Shown here one piece after another: positions 36,179-50,500 of a stretch of 64,000 nt of DNA. Below the pieces are notes generated by a model, which made no database searches, had not been told where the DNA came from, and was given only the letters and a program-made list of their open reading frames with translations. Source of the stretch: Brachionus plicatilis (lineage: Eukaryota > Rotifera > Eurotatoria > Ploima > Brachionidae); the NCBI GenBank assembly GCA_010279815.1, contig QEOQ01000316.1, forward strand, positions 1,270,345-1,334,344, in the 5' to 3' direction. Both the position numbers and the translations under genes were made by a program. The first letter of the stretch is position 1. The number at the start of each line of letters is the position of its first letter.

Positions 36179-37931
36179 TGTTTGGAAAAAATTTAATTTT
36201 TACTTCAATTTTTTGTTTAATTTTAATTTTTAATTTTTATTTAGATCTAAATCTAACAAAATGTATTGCAATAATAAATGTACATAGTTTAGATTTGATA
36301 CATTTTAGTTCTAAAAATGAATTTTATTTTAAAAATCATAGGGATTTAAAAACATTTTATTAATTAAATATCCTTTGAAATTTTTTTTTTTGGTATTAGT
36401 AGGATTTAAAGATTTTGTGAGAACTTAATAATTAATGTAAATTAGATTGTAATTTAATTTTATTTATTATTATTCAAATTAAAAGAAAATATTTTTAGGA
36501 TAATTTTAATAGATTATTTATACAATATAGTTAAAGATAAATTTTTTTGATATTTTAATCAAATAAAATAATGCATTTGTTATGTAGTAATCATATTTAA
36601 AATCAATATTCATAAATATTAATTTTTAGAAAGAAAACCCTATTTGGTATCCTTTATTTTTTTCAACCAAAAATTTTTTTTATTTGAACTCTTTCCACAA
36701 AAGAAATAAATTTTGGTTGAAACTTCAGACTTCTACAAATTAAATTACTTTTTCCGCAATATTTTATTGATGCGACACCTAGAGCTGAAATTTATGACAT
36801 ATTCGAAAAAATTTTGAATTTTTTTATTTTTTTAAATTTGTTTTGGACTTTAATATGGCAAGTCCAAAATTTGGCTTTTGAGTACCAAGTTTCTTTGCAA
36901 GACACTAAATTTAAAAAAAAAGAATTATTAGTCACTCTCAGTTAGATGAGTTTATTTGGATAAAAATCCAACTATTTTGAGTCATTATTTAATTTGTTTT
37001 TAATTTTTATTTTAGTCTTTTGACTTGGAGCTTTTTCAAAAGATTCAAGCTTTACTTGAAATTGTCTTGAAACATCTTTTGATTGCATCACCAAAAAGTT
37101 TTTTAAAAAATAAATAAACAAAATTCCCACAGATTATTTTGCTCATTATTTATAGCCTTTTCTAATCATAATATTTTTAGCACAGATTAAAATCAAAATA
37201 AATCATTTTATCATATTGAGTCGATTACATGAACAAAATTAAAAAATTCTACTATAAAACCAGAATAATTCACAAATTTTATTCAATTTTGATGATGATT
37301 TAAAAACCAGAAAATTAAATAATTTATGTTTGAAAAATAAAAAAATTTCTTAATTGAAATTTTTTTGATTACGATCTTGTTTGATAAGTGAAATATTCAT
37401 TTTGAAAAAATGATATCTTTTTCCAATAAAATCAACTACGTAATGGTGTAGAGAGGCAAAATGCAAATTTATTATTGCATAAACTTCAGTATAGAGAATA
37501 GAAAAAAAAAAGAAGATAATTCAAATTATGCAGCATGATTACATCATCGACTAAATATTCATACAATTGTAAGTCGGGGATTATATTTCAACATTTTCAT
37601 AAAGACAATGATAATCTTCTAAATTGAAATCATAATTCCTAACCAAATGGCAATATCTAGAGAAAAGTTTAGTTTGAAAGAAGAGAGAAAGAGCGCGCTT
37701 CAATCTTTTGATAATTTAGATAAACTTGTAATTTATTCATTTGCAAGCAAACAATGTGAAAATAATGTTTGCAATATTTCGTTTGGTAACATGCTTTTTT
37801 TCTAACCAAGTAGTCTACTGCCTTGGTTCATGCATTCCATAATTAAAGTCATTTTCTCTTTTGCTACGTAAAAATCTTCTTCTTCTTTTTAGAGCTTAAA
37901 ATTTCGAAAGAATTTTATTAAATTAATAAAA
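36179..37931. other. intergenic between divergent GINS2 and tubulin genes
   Basis: 1.75 kb of A/T-rich sequence, presumably carrying both promoters. No TATA element or repeat could be singled out against the A/T background. A short GAGAGAAAGAGCGCGC stretch at about 37680 is the only GC-rich spot. Confidence 0.5.
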
Positions 37932-39488
37932 ATGGTAAATTTTTAATTTTTAATTTTTAAATTGAAATTAAATAAAAAACATTTCTCAGAGAGAAGTATT
38001 GAGTATTCACGTTGGCCAAGCTGGCTGTCAAATTGGCAACTCGTGCTGGGAACTTTTTTGTCTTGAACATGGTAATCTAATTTAAAAAAAGGGGAAACCA
38101 AAAATTTTTTTATCAATACTTCTGCAGAGATTCAACCGGATGGCATTATGGCTCCAGAATCCAGAAATTCAGCTACTTCAATGGGAACTTTTTTCAACGA
38201 AGTTGGCAATGGTCGGCAGGTACCAAGAACACTGTTCGTGGACTTGGAACCAACAGTAGTAGATGAAATCAGAACCGGCAAGTACCGGAGATTGTACAAC
38301 CCGGACCAGCTGGTGAGTGGTAAAGAGGACGCTGCCAACAACTACGCCAGAGGCCACTACACAGTCGGCAAAGAGATAATTGACCAGGTCTTGGACAAAA
38401 TTCGCCGCTTGTCAGAACAATGCACTGGTCTGCAGGGTTTTTTGATCTTTCACAGTTTTGGCGGTGGCACTGGCTCAGGTTTTACTTCACTCCTAATGGA
38501 AAGGCTAAGTGTGGACTTTGGCAAAAAAAGCAAACTTGAATTCGCAGTTTATCCGGCACCGCAAATTTCCACCGCCGTAGTCGAACCTTACAACTCAATT
38601 TTGACCACACACACCACCTTGGAGCACACTGATTGTGCATTTATGGTCGACAATGAAGCCCTGTATGATATATGCAAGCGAAATTTGAATGTGGAGAGAC
38701 CGACCTATTCGAATTTGAACCGACTGATAGCTCAAGTGGTCAGCTCAATCACTGCTTCGTTGAGGTTCGAGGGCTCTTTGAATGTGGATTTGAACGAGTT
38801 TCAGACCAACTTGGTTCCTTATCCGCGCATCCATTTTCCTCTCACTTCCTATGCGCCCATTTTGTCCGCTGAAAAGGCCTATCATGAACAAATGTCCGTG
38901 AGTGACTTGACCAATGCTGTGTTCGAGCCAAACAATCAAATGGTAAAGTGTGATCCTAGAATGGGCAAATACATGGCGTGCTGTATGCTGTACCGTGGTG
39001 ACATTGTTAGCAAAGAGGCCAATTCGGCCATCAACATAATCAAGACTAAGAAAAACATTCAATTTGTAGATTGGTGTCCGACCGGGTTTAAGGTTGGTCT
39101 GAACTATCAGCCGCCAGTGTGTGTGCCGGACAGTGATATTGCCAAAGTGCCGAGAGCCTTGTGCATGCTGAGCAACACTACGGCCATATGCGAGGCATGG
39201 TCCAGATTGAACCATAAATTTGATCTGATGTACGCAAAGAGAGCGTTTGTTCACTGGTATGTTGGCGAAGGCATGGAGGAAGGCGAATTCTCCGAGGCCA
39301 GAGAGGACCTGGCTGCTCTGGAAAAAGATTATGAAGAGGTATTTTTTTTTCAAGCAAACCAATTTTGGAATTTTTATTATTTTATTTATTTTATTATTTT
39401 TTTATTATTATTAACCTTGGGTAATTTATTTAAGTGTGCTTGTGATTCTGATTTGAACAACAATTATGTGTCCGAAGATGAATATTAA
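37932..39488 (+). CDS. divergent alpha-tubulin isotype
   Basis: Four exons: 37932-37934 (ATG alone), 37990-38071, 38128-39338, 39435-39488, giving 449 aa. The N-terminus is [18 protein letters not shown] (alpha-tubulins usually have MREC/MREI). The nucleotide-binding GGGTGSG is intact, as is [17 protein letters not shown] with the catalytic Glu that acts on the beta subunit's GTP. The loop that carries the acetylated Lys40 is replaced by [15 protein letters not shown], with no lysine. The tail [19 protein letters not shown] keeps the terminal Tyr but has few Glu residues, so polyglutamylation sites are reduced. The last intron (96 nt) has no stop and stays in frame. Probably a tissue-specific isotype rather than the main one. 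Confidence 0.93.
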
Positions 39489-40985
39489 ATAGTTGGAGCT
39501 GGGTTTTTTTAAATTGCTGTCGGTATTTTGGAGATATTTTTTTAAAAAAATCATGTATTTTTTTTTAGTTTTTGTTTAAATAATTTATAATAAAAACTTA
39601 AGCTAATTGAGTTTTTTTTTGTTATGGACCAATCTGACCATCGCAGGCCGAACACCTTTTCAGCACACTCAAAAATCGTTTCATTTAAGAATTTAGAAAA
39701 ATGATTTTTTCTATAAATTAATCTTAACACATTATTTTGTTTTTATTTTTAATAATTTTCAGCACTTTTTTTAAAACTTGTTAGTATTTAGACTTTAAGA
39801 AAAAAGTTAAATTTAGTGTTTTTATTATTATTAGTTTTTTATTCTTTCTCATTTCCATTTGTAGCAATAGAGTGCTAATTTTTAGAGGTAAAGTCAATAA
39901 AATTTTTAAAAAAATTAAAGCACTTTTTAAATAAATCAAAAAAAAATTCTTTTGGTTTTTTTGATTCTTTTTTCTTAAATTTTATGGTTCAAATTTTTTC
40001 TCATTTCTTTTTAAATTTAATTTAACTTGGTCAAAATAAAATCAATTTCAAAAGGTCAATTTATTTAAATATAAATCATAAGAATCATTTTTTAATCTTA
40101 ATTTAATATGTATTATTTATTTTTTAGATGAAAATTAAACTAATTGAGATTTTACTATTGCTAAAAATAAAAACTTAAGAAATTTATCTAAATATTTTTT
40201 TTAGAATGCAAAAAATTTGAATTTCAAAAAAAAACACTCAGAAAATCAGATGGTACTTAATTTGCTATTATGTTTAAAATTTTCTACTATAATATCAAAA
40301 GAATCGTTAAAATACGTAAAATTCGCAAAATTAAAAAAAATTGTTGAGAATTAATCTTGGCTTTATTTTTTGCAATTTTACCTTTCCAATATTGATTAAA
40401 TACTAAAAAATTAAAATTTTAATAAACAATTATATTTTAAGTAAATTAGCTAAAATTATATTTTTTTGGAATCTGAATATATTTTTTTTCTTAATTTTTA
40501 CTTACTACTTTTTTTATAATCAAAATAATTAGTTCATTAGAAACACAAACTAATTATTTTTATCGAAATTTAACAACTAATTATTTATATTCATTAGCTA
40601 TTTTTAATAACTTGAAATAAAATGTAGTTTTGACACAGAAAAAAATTCAAACTTTTAATAGTTTATTACACTTATTTATTTATTTTAATTTTTACTTTTT
40701 AGATTTTTTATTTAAAAAAAAAAAACAAAATCAAAATAAAACATGAAATAAATATTTTATTTTATTTAAAAAACCTATTTAGTTCAGAAAATAAGAATCA
40801 GTTTTACCCACGATCACCATTAAAAGTTACCGTTTCTAAAACATAATAAATATTGATTAATAAAATTCAGAGAAAAAATTTTAAAGAAAAACAGAAAAAT
40901 AATCAAGTTTCTTAATTCTCTTGATGTACGGGTCCAGCTAAATACCGCGTAATCGGCAAACCAAATCTTTTATTTTTTACACATT
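39489..40985. other. intergenic between convergent genes, nothing recognised
   Basis: 1.5 kb of A/T-rich sequence holding the two 3' ends of the tubulin and STK38 genes. No ORF or repeat of note. Confidence 0.5.
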
Positions 40986-43210
<2,225 letters not shown>

Positions 43211-45314
43211 ATGAGCGCCGCCGAGTCTGATAAACCCTTGAAAATGTAAAAAGTATTTTTAAAACAATTCAGTATTGAACTGTGTGTTGATTTTAGTTTG
43301 GTCAGTGGTGATGTGGAAGGCAGATTAAGTGACTTGTATTCAAGGGTCAAATCAATACAATCGAAAGTTGGAAAATTTGATGTAGGTTTTTATTTAGAGT
43401 TTATCAAATTAATTATTTAAGAAAAAAATTTTTTTTCATCAAATTATCTCTACAAATGAGCTAAAATTATTAAAATTTTTTTTAGAAATTTTTTAAAATT
43501 TATAGTTATAAAAAGAAAATATGAATCTAAAAAAATTTTTAATTAATTAGTAGATTTTAGAGGTCTGCGCCAACTCTACCAGAATTATTAAATAAAAAAA
43601 TTTTTTAAATTCATTTTTTTAATTTTTAAGATTTTGTTTTGTGTCGGTGAATTTTTTGCCCAAGAGGCTAGCGAAAATGCTGAAATTTACGAGTACATAT
43701 CAGACCCGTCACTAGGTATGAAAAAGATAGATTTTTAATAAAATTTTTAATCTAATTTATAAGTACCAATTCAGACATATGTTCTTGGACCTAACCATTC
43801 AAGTCGATACAAATATTTCTTTGACAAGTCAGGCTGTGATTTGTGCGCGGACAAAATTATCTACCTTGGACCAAAGGGTACCTACAGCACTCTGAATGGT
43901 CTGAACATAGTTTACTTGAGCGGGTTTGAGAAGAAAAATGAATCTGTCAAAAAACTCAAAAGGTCTGACGATTCGGACACGGAAGAATTTGCCGAGTTCG
44001 AACTCAAAGACATCGAGTCCATAATAAACAACTATGAGAAAAGAAACGCCGGCGAGTGCATTGATATTTTGTTGACTAATCAATGGCCCAAAAATGTCGA
44101 AAATTTAAGCAACCAGGAATTGGTATTTAAAAAAAAAATTATTTTTTTAAATTAAATTATTTTTAAAGGAAAATAAACAAAAATCTGCAAATTTTGGTTC
44201 AGAACTAGTCGCTTATTTGGCTCAAAAGCTAAAGCCACGCTACCACTTTTCAGCTGTGGAAAATTTTTTTTTTGAACGCATACCTTACCGCAACCATCAA
44301 GTTCTCCTTGAGAAGGAAAAACATATGACACGTTTTTTAGGCCTTGCCAAAGTAAACAAATCGAATAAACCAAAATTTTTGTATGCATTCAACATTGTGC
44401 CAGCTAAAAGTTTGGACTATGTCGAGCTGGTTCGTCAAACAGCCAACCCAATCTCAAGCGACAACCCGTACTCCACCAATTTAAGCTTAAAAAATGATGA
44501 CGGCAGTCAATACTACGGCGACCATGATTTACAGCCAAGTAAACAGTATTTCTACGATGCTGATTATATCAAAAAAATGAACGAACTACAGCAACAAGAA
44601 ATGCTGAAGCAGAAAAGAAAGTTGGAAGCGATGCAAAAGCAAGAACAAGAGCCTTGTTGGTTTTGTCTTGGTGGGTCCAAAGTCGAACGTCAATACATTG
44701 TGTCAGTGGGAGACAAATGCTATTTGGCCTATGCCAAAGGAGCCCTAAACAAAGACCATTTGTTGATTATACCAATTGACCATGTACAATCAACAGTAGT
44801 GGCTAATGAAGACCTTATGGAAGAAATAGACAAATATAAGCTGGCGTTGGCTAAGTATTTCAAGTCAAGGAACAAATGTGTTTTGTTTTATGAGCGGAAT
44901 TATCGCACTAAACACATGCAAATTCAGGTTTATGCCATTCGAGCGGACAAGACTTATTTGTTAAAGGATGCATTTATGTCTATGGCTCAGAACCAAGACA
45001 TTTATTTGGATGAAATTCCTCAGATGACTAATTTAAAGCAAATTTTGGAACCAAACAGACCGTTCTTTTATCTAGAACTTCCGAATGAGGAACTTCATGC
45101 TGGTTCTAGAAGCGAAATGGACACTACCAGGTACTTGTGCGAAATTAGAGGTGGATTTCCGATCAATTTCGGCCGTGATGTGATGGCTAGTGAAATATTG
45201 TTAAATTGTCCTGATCGCATCGATTGGAAAGAGTGCGTAATTTCAATTGAAGAAGAGAAAAAGATGTCCCAAGACTTTAGAAAAGAATTTAAAATGTTTG
45301 ATCCTGCTCTTTAA
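43211..45314 (+). CDS. CWF19L1: CWF19-like protein 1 (CWF19L1)
   Basis: Five exons, 43211-43245, 43297-43381, 43631-43715, 43764-44122 and 44169-45314, in phase, 569 aa (human 538). The N-terminal metallophosphatase-like half reads ILVSGDVEGRLSDLYSRVKSIQ, ILFCVGEFF, PIQTYVLGPN, IIYLGPKGTYSTLNGLNIVYLSG and IDILLTNQWPK. Then KPRYHFSAVENFFFERIPYRNH leads into CwfJ domain 1: PCWFCLGG, DHLLIIPIDHVQS (HIT-like), and CVLFYERNYRTKHMQIQV. CwfJ domain 2 ends GGFPINFGRDVMASEILLNCPDRIDWKEC. The family acts in late spliceosome and lariat turnover. A Gln/Lys-rich insert sits before the CWFC motif. Confidence 0.95.
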
Positions 45315-46482
45315 TTTTTTTTGTCTTTAAAATTTTTTTTTATTTGAATAAATAACGCTTTAATATTATATTTAGCTTTCTTTTTTTTTTAAATTAACAG
45401 TTGTTAGGATTATATTAATTTTTTTTTACAGGTTTTGTTTAAGCGTCATTTTAAAAAAAACATTGACAGTTTTTATTAAGTTGTTGTCAAATTTAAAGTT
45501 TATTTAAATGTGCTGATTTTTTCTTTGAAATCAAAGCTATTTTAATATTTTTTGTATCTTAGAATAACAAATTTTGAAGGCTATTTAATTTGTGATAAGT
45601 TGATCATAATTTTAAATTGGTAAATTTATTCGTAAATTTTACGAGAACAAAATTCTTGGATAAATAAAATTAAATAAAGTTTAAAAAAATTCAATAATTT
45701 TGTCAACTAAAAACAAGTTTAGGAAATCGAATTCAATCGATTAATAATATTCAAAATTAGACTAAAATTTTTGAATTGATTATTTATTTTAAATCAAATA
45801 TTAAGATAGGAAATATTTTTCTGGTATATAGAAAAAAAAAATTAAAATTTATTAATCAAAATTATTTTACCTGAGTATTTTTTTATCACTTGAGCTAATT
45901 ATAAAGAACTGGTAGCAATTGTCTCTAATCGATTGATAAAATTCTAAAATCGACAAAAAAATTAGTAGTTTGCAAAAATGAAGTCGATCATTAAAAACTA
46001 ATTGCCAACAATATTTAAAACCTTCAAGTATTTTTAAAATAAATTTAAAAATCAAGGAGATAAGGTAATTTGGGTCGAAAATTCACCAGAACCGAATTTT
46101 AAATTTCATTTATAATCATGTGTAAAAAAAATATTACCTAAATTAAAAATAATATTTAATTTAAAATTTTAGATTAATGAATAAAATAAATATAATTTAG
46201 TGATTAAAATATATTAAAAAGTTAAAAAAAAAAACTTTAAAAAATCGAGTTTAAACTTTAGTTTTCTAAAATTAATTGTTATAAAAAAGTAAAATAGGAT
46301 TAAATAAACAAATGATTACGAGGGCAACATGGTTTTAAGTTTAGCTAAGAGTAGCTCGAAAAATGTGTTCAAGTTGCTTGAGCAACTTAAATAAATTAAA
46401 TTTAAAAACAAACGATTTATTTTAAATTTTGTTCACAAAAATTTTATTAGAATCAGAAGGTAGGTCGTAATAATTTTAAAAT
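45315..46482. other. intergenic, nothing recognised
   Basis: 1.2 kb of A/T-rich sequence; a 62-codon minus-strand frame at 45867-46055 is not convincing. Confidence 0.5.
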
Positions 46483-47475
46483 ATGAGAAAAAATAAAAAA
46501 ATTCTATTTTTTTCGGCATTTTTGTTATTTATTCTGTTTTTTATTTGTTGTAGAGGTAATAATCGGCGCTATTTCGTAATTCTTTCGAGTGATATTGATG
46601 ATAAAAACACTTATTACTACACATTTTATCTTCCATTGGCAGCTTTAGCATGGAAACAAATTGGTTTTACACCGATTGTTTTCCTGGTTTCATCAGATTT
46701 TTACAACATAAATATATTTAACAAGAAATCAATTGATTTCCTGGACGAATGTAAAATACCAACTATCAAAATTCATTCAGCTGATGGATATCAACTATTG
46801 ACTTCTAAATTAAGTCGAATTTTTTCCGGATTTGTGGAGAATAAAATAATTAGAGACAATGACTATGTTATAACCTCTGATGCTGATTTAATACCCATTA
46901 ATAAATCGTATTACTTTGTAAAGTATCCAGAAGAAATAACTGTATGGAATTCGGACTGTTGTGGTTCATTTGACGTCGAAGGAAATTCTATTAAGATGTA
47001 TCCAATGTCCCATATAGGCATGACCAAATTAAATTGGAAAAAAGTTACCAATTTAAACGAATCGCTTAATCTGAAACTTGACTCAATTGATTCGGCACTT
47101 GTATTGAACAAGTTGATCCAAATATTTCATGACATTAATCTCATCCGGAACAATAAATTGGCAAGAGAGAAAGATGCTTGGTTTTCAGATCAAAAAATGA
47201 TAAGTTTAATGATAAACAATTATACAAAATTTAATAATTTAAAAATCGATGAGATCAAGTTTTATGGATTTAGACTGGACCGTGAAAGTGAGTGGAACAA
47301 GCAGAGTTTGGGACTAAATTTTGATAAATTTACTGATTTTCATTTATTTCACGGTGAATTATCTAGCAAATGGTCCTATTTGGAGGATTTTTTCGACATT
47401 TTATTTAAGAATAAATTTCCAATAGTTAAAAAATATATAAATGAATACAAAAATATGCATTCAGAATTTTTTTAA
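46483..47475 (+). CDS. type II membrane glycosyltransferase-like protein
   Basis: Intronless, 330 aa. The N-terminus is a short basic start (MRKNKKI) followed by about 19 hydrophobic residues (LFFSAFLLFILFFICC), a signal anchor for Golgi luminal orientation. The luminal part shows YVITSDADLIPINKSYY, in which SDADL fits the DxD metal/nucleotide-sugar motif of GT-A glycosyltransferases, followed by VWNSDCCGSF, MYPMSHIGM, and DAWFSDQKMISLMI (typical acceptor-side DQ motif) with a C-terminal FHLFHGE. The specific family and substrate are not identified. Lack of introns in an intron-rich region suggests retroposition or horizontal transfer, but composition does not differ obviously. Confidence 0.7.
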   Translation: MRKNKKILFFSAFLLFILFFICCRGNNRRYFVILSSDIDDKNTYYYTFYLPLAALAWKQIGFTPIVFLVSSDFYNINIFNKKSIDFLDECKIPTIKIHSADGYQLLTSKLSRIFSGFVENKIIRDNDYVITSDADLIPINKSYYFVKYPEEITVWNSDCCGSFDVEGNSIKMYPMSHIGMTKLNWKKVTNLNESLNLKLDSIDSALVLNKLIQIFHDINLIRNNKLAREKDAWFSDQKMISLMINNYTKFNNLKIDEIKFYGFRLDRESEWNKQSLGLNFDKFTDFHLFHGELSSKWSYLEDFFDILFKNKFPIVKKYINEYKNMHSEFF

Positions 47476-47539
47476 AGTTTATTTTTATTTACACAATAAA
47501 AAGTTAGTTTTTAAATAAATTTTTTTAAAATTAAATTTT

Positions 47540-50500
47540 TTAAGAATCTATCAAAAATCTGAGAAGTTTTCTGGCTTTACGATCGTTCATTTTACCTTTT
47601 GATTTTAATTCTTCCAGAGAACTAAAGAAAACCAATTTAAGCTTCTAAAATTAAGATTAATTAAATTTTACCTGCTACAAAATTTTGATATATTGTCAAA
47701 ATTTTTGCACAAATAAAGGCTGTTTATTATGGACAAATTGGGCAAAGAGTGATAAAATAAAAAGTCTTTTTTTTTCTTTTCCAGAAGTCGATTGCAATCT
47801 AGATCAAGATGGAAGCCAAGTTCTTTTTCAAAATTGCTCAAATAATACAATTCGTAGCTGAATTCCTCGGCTAAGAATTTTAAATTGAATAATTTTCCAC
47901 CTGCTTAAATAAATATTTACTTTTTGACTTGGAATATAAAATTTGGGAACATTTAGCCAAATTGGCAATTACAGAATCAAACAATTTTGAACGATTCCTT
48001 AAGTTTTAAATATGAAAAAAAAATTTGCATGCTAGGATTATACAGACTTGTTATTATCTCGGTCATCTATTACAATAATTATTACGTTATTATACAACGA
48101 TTTACACTTAGCGTACCGATCAATTATTTGATCACGCATTGATGCCGCACTAAGTTCTGTTTTTTATGTAATTTTTAGAATAAAAATTTTAATTTAAAAA
48201 AAAAAAAATTACCGCTCCATTTGAAGCGTAGTACAGCATTTCTTTGACTAATTATGAAGTCACAACCAATACCAGACTGAATCACAACTTTTTCCTGTTG
48301 CCATATTCTACGAATATTCTTCACAATTTCCTTAAAATTTTTTGAATTTTATTACAGTTGTTGAGCCAGAGGTTTTTTACAGGATTTTTTTTTGCTTAGA
48401 ACTAATTGTCACAATAATTATATGTTTTAATTTTCTTTGGTAAAAAATGCCAACAAAAACAATAAAAATGATTCAATGGTATAACAATGAATAAACGTCT
48501 GTCTTAAATGTTGTGAGTTTTTTTTTGCTCAAAAAACTAGAATATTTTTTTAAACACCTAGAAAACTTCAAAAAGGTGGTACATAAACAGCAATTTTTTT
48601 TAATTTAATCTAAAGATTGGGTTTGCCAAATTTTTATTTTATTAAAGCATTTTTTAAACAATTTTATTTAACAAAACCTATTAAAAAGGTTGATAAATAT
48701 TTTTTTTGTTTAATTTGGACAAAATTCGAAAAATTAATAAAACAAAAACTTAGAGCATGTTGAACTTTTTTTAACTCTCGTAAAAGCTCTTTTCTTTGTT
48801 TAGTTTAAAACAAAAAATATGTTTTTCTTTTTAAAAAATGTGGAAAATTTTACTAACTGCAGCACTTGTTAGCAATGAAGCATCAACTATGATCCAATTG
48901 CTATTTTTAGGTAACTAAAAAAAAAAAACTTAAATTTAAAAAATTCAAATTACAATTAATTACATCAGATGGAATTATTGACAAATTTTGAATGTCGACT
49001 TTTTTATTTTTTTCCCGAGATACTTCTTGCTTTAAATGGGAATTTTGATTTTTTTGATTAAAATGAGACATGAATTGTTTATTATCAGCTTTTTCTGGCT
49101 TTGAAAAGTATGCTGATGTCTCTGAAGACTGATTTGGCAAAAAAGAAAAGTCATTATTAACAGCACTCTCTTTGGCAAATGTGTCATTTATCCAATTATT
49201 GAATTCTTCGTCCTCATCTTCGTTAATCTGAACTACTTCGATAGGGTTAATGGGCTCAGATTTAGTGATGGGCTTTATGTCATCATCAATATAAATACAA
49301 TCAATATTGGGCCTCAAATTTGATTTATCATTTCTAGATTTAAATGATTTAAAATCCTCTTCTTCTTCATCGATTATCATTAAGCTATTGCTATAAGCTT
49401 TCGGTTCAGGTTTTACTAATATTTCTTCTGCTATTATATCATCATCACTATCATCATTTACCAATTTTTTCCTTCGTGGCAATTGAGTCATAGGAATTTT
49501 TTTTTCTTCTGGCATTTTTGTTTGATTACTGACGCCAGCTTCATCGTTTACACAAGTCATATCCAAATTTTTAATTCTGCGAAATCCCTCTTGCTTTCTA
49601 TCGATTTTGTTGCCAAATTTTGCTGACTTTTTTTTCCTAGATTTTTTCTCATTAAAAGATACCTGATCATCAGGTACACAAAAGCTATCGTATGCATACC
49701 ACGAATCCTGAGTAGGCATTTGAGAAAATATATCATCTGTTACTGGAGGGAGTTTGCGCGTCAAATAACTTGGACGATTTCTTTCTGCATCTCTTAAGCT
49801 TTTCTGATACTTCAAATACATTGACTCTAAAAAAAAGAAAATTTTGTATTCAAAATATACTTGTAAATTCAATTTTACCATCGCAACTAAGCTCTTTGGT
49901 ATCAACAAAACTATCTTTTAAATCGTAATCATCTTCATCTTCGTCATCTTCAGAGTCTTCGCCCGACAACACTGCTTCTTCCATTATAAATTTATTTTTA
50001 ATTTTCTAATAAAAAATTATTTGATTAAATTGATAATAATAAATTTAATAAATTAAATTTTAATAATTACAAACGATTTGCTTAAATCCTAACTATTTTT
50101 CATTCGAAATAAAATTCCTAATTCCTCAAGTCCTTTATAATACACTTAAATAATTAATTGTTGGAATTTATGATTAAAACCCCAAAAAAGGTATCTTTTA
50201 GCAATTTTTCAAAAATATTTTATTAATTTATTTCAATCAGATTATTTAAAAACGTATATTGAAATTTTCTTAAATTTCCATAATTAATAATATTTTTTTT
50301 TCAAAAAAATAAAAAAAATCTTTTAAATACAGAATCTTACTAAAAAATAAGCCTTGATCCATTTTTTTCAAACTCTTATACAATTTAATAATATTCGAAT
50401 CATTTTATTATTTTCGAATAAAATTTAAATCGATTATTTTTGTAAAAATATTTTTGTCTTCAATTTTTTTGAGATTTATTGTCGAAAATTTTCTATTAAT

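Noticed and set aside
38745..39362. 205-codon minus-strand ORF
   Set aside because: Antisense shadow of the alpha-tubulin exon; the plus strand carries the conserved protein.
47668..48330. Separate XPF/FAAP24- or SPO16-like gene
   Set aside because: The ERCC4-like and HhH exons join in phase to the upstream FANCM exons and match the FANCM C-terminus better.
48907..49908. 333-codon ORF as an independent gene
   Set aside because: Its core is FANCM exon 7 (DIFSQ...DSFCV block); both ends of the open frame are intron sequence.
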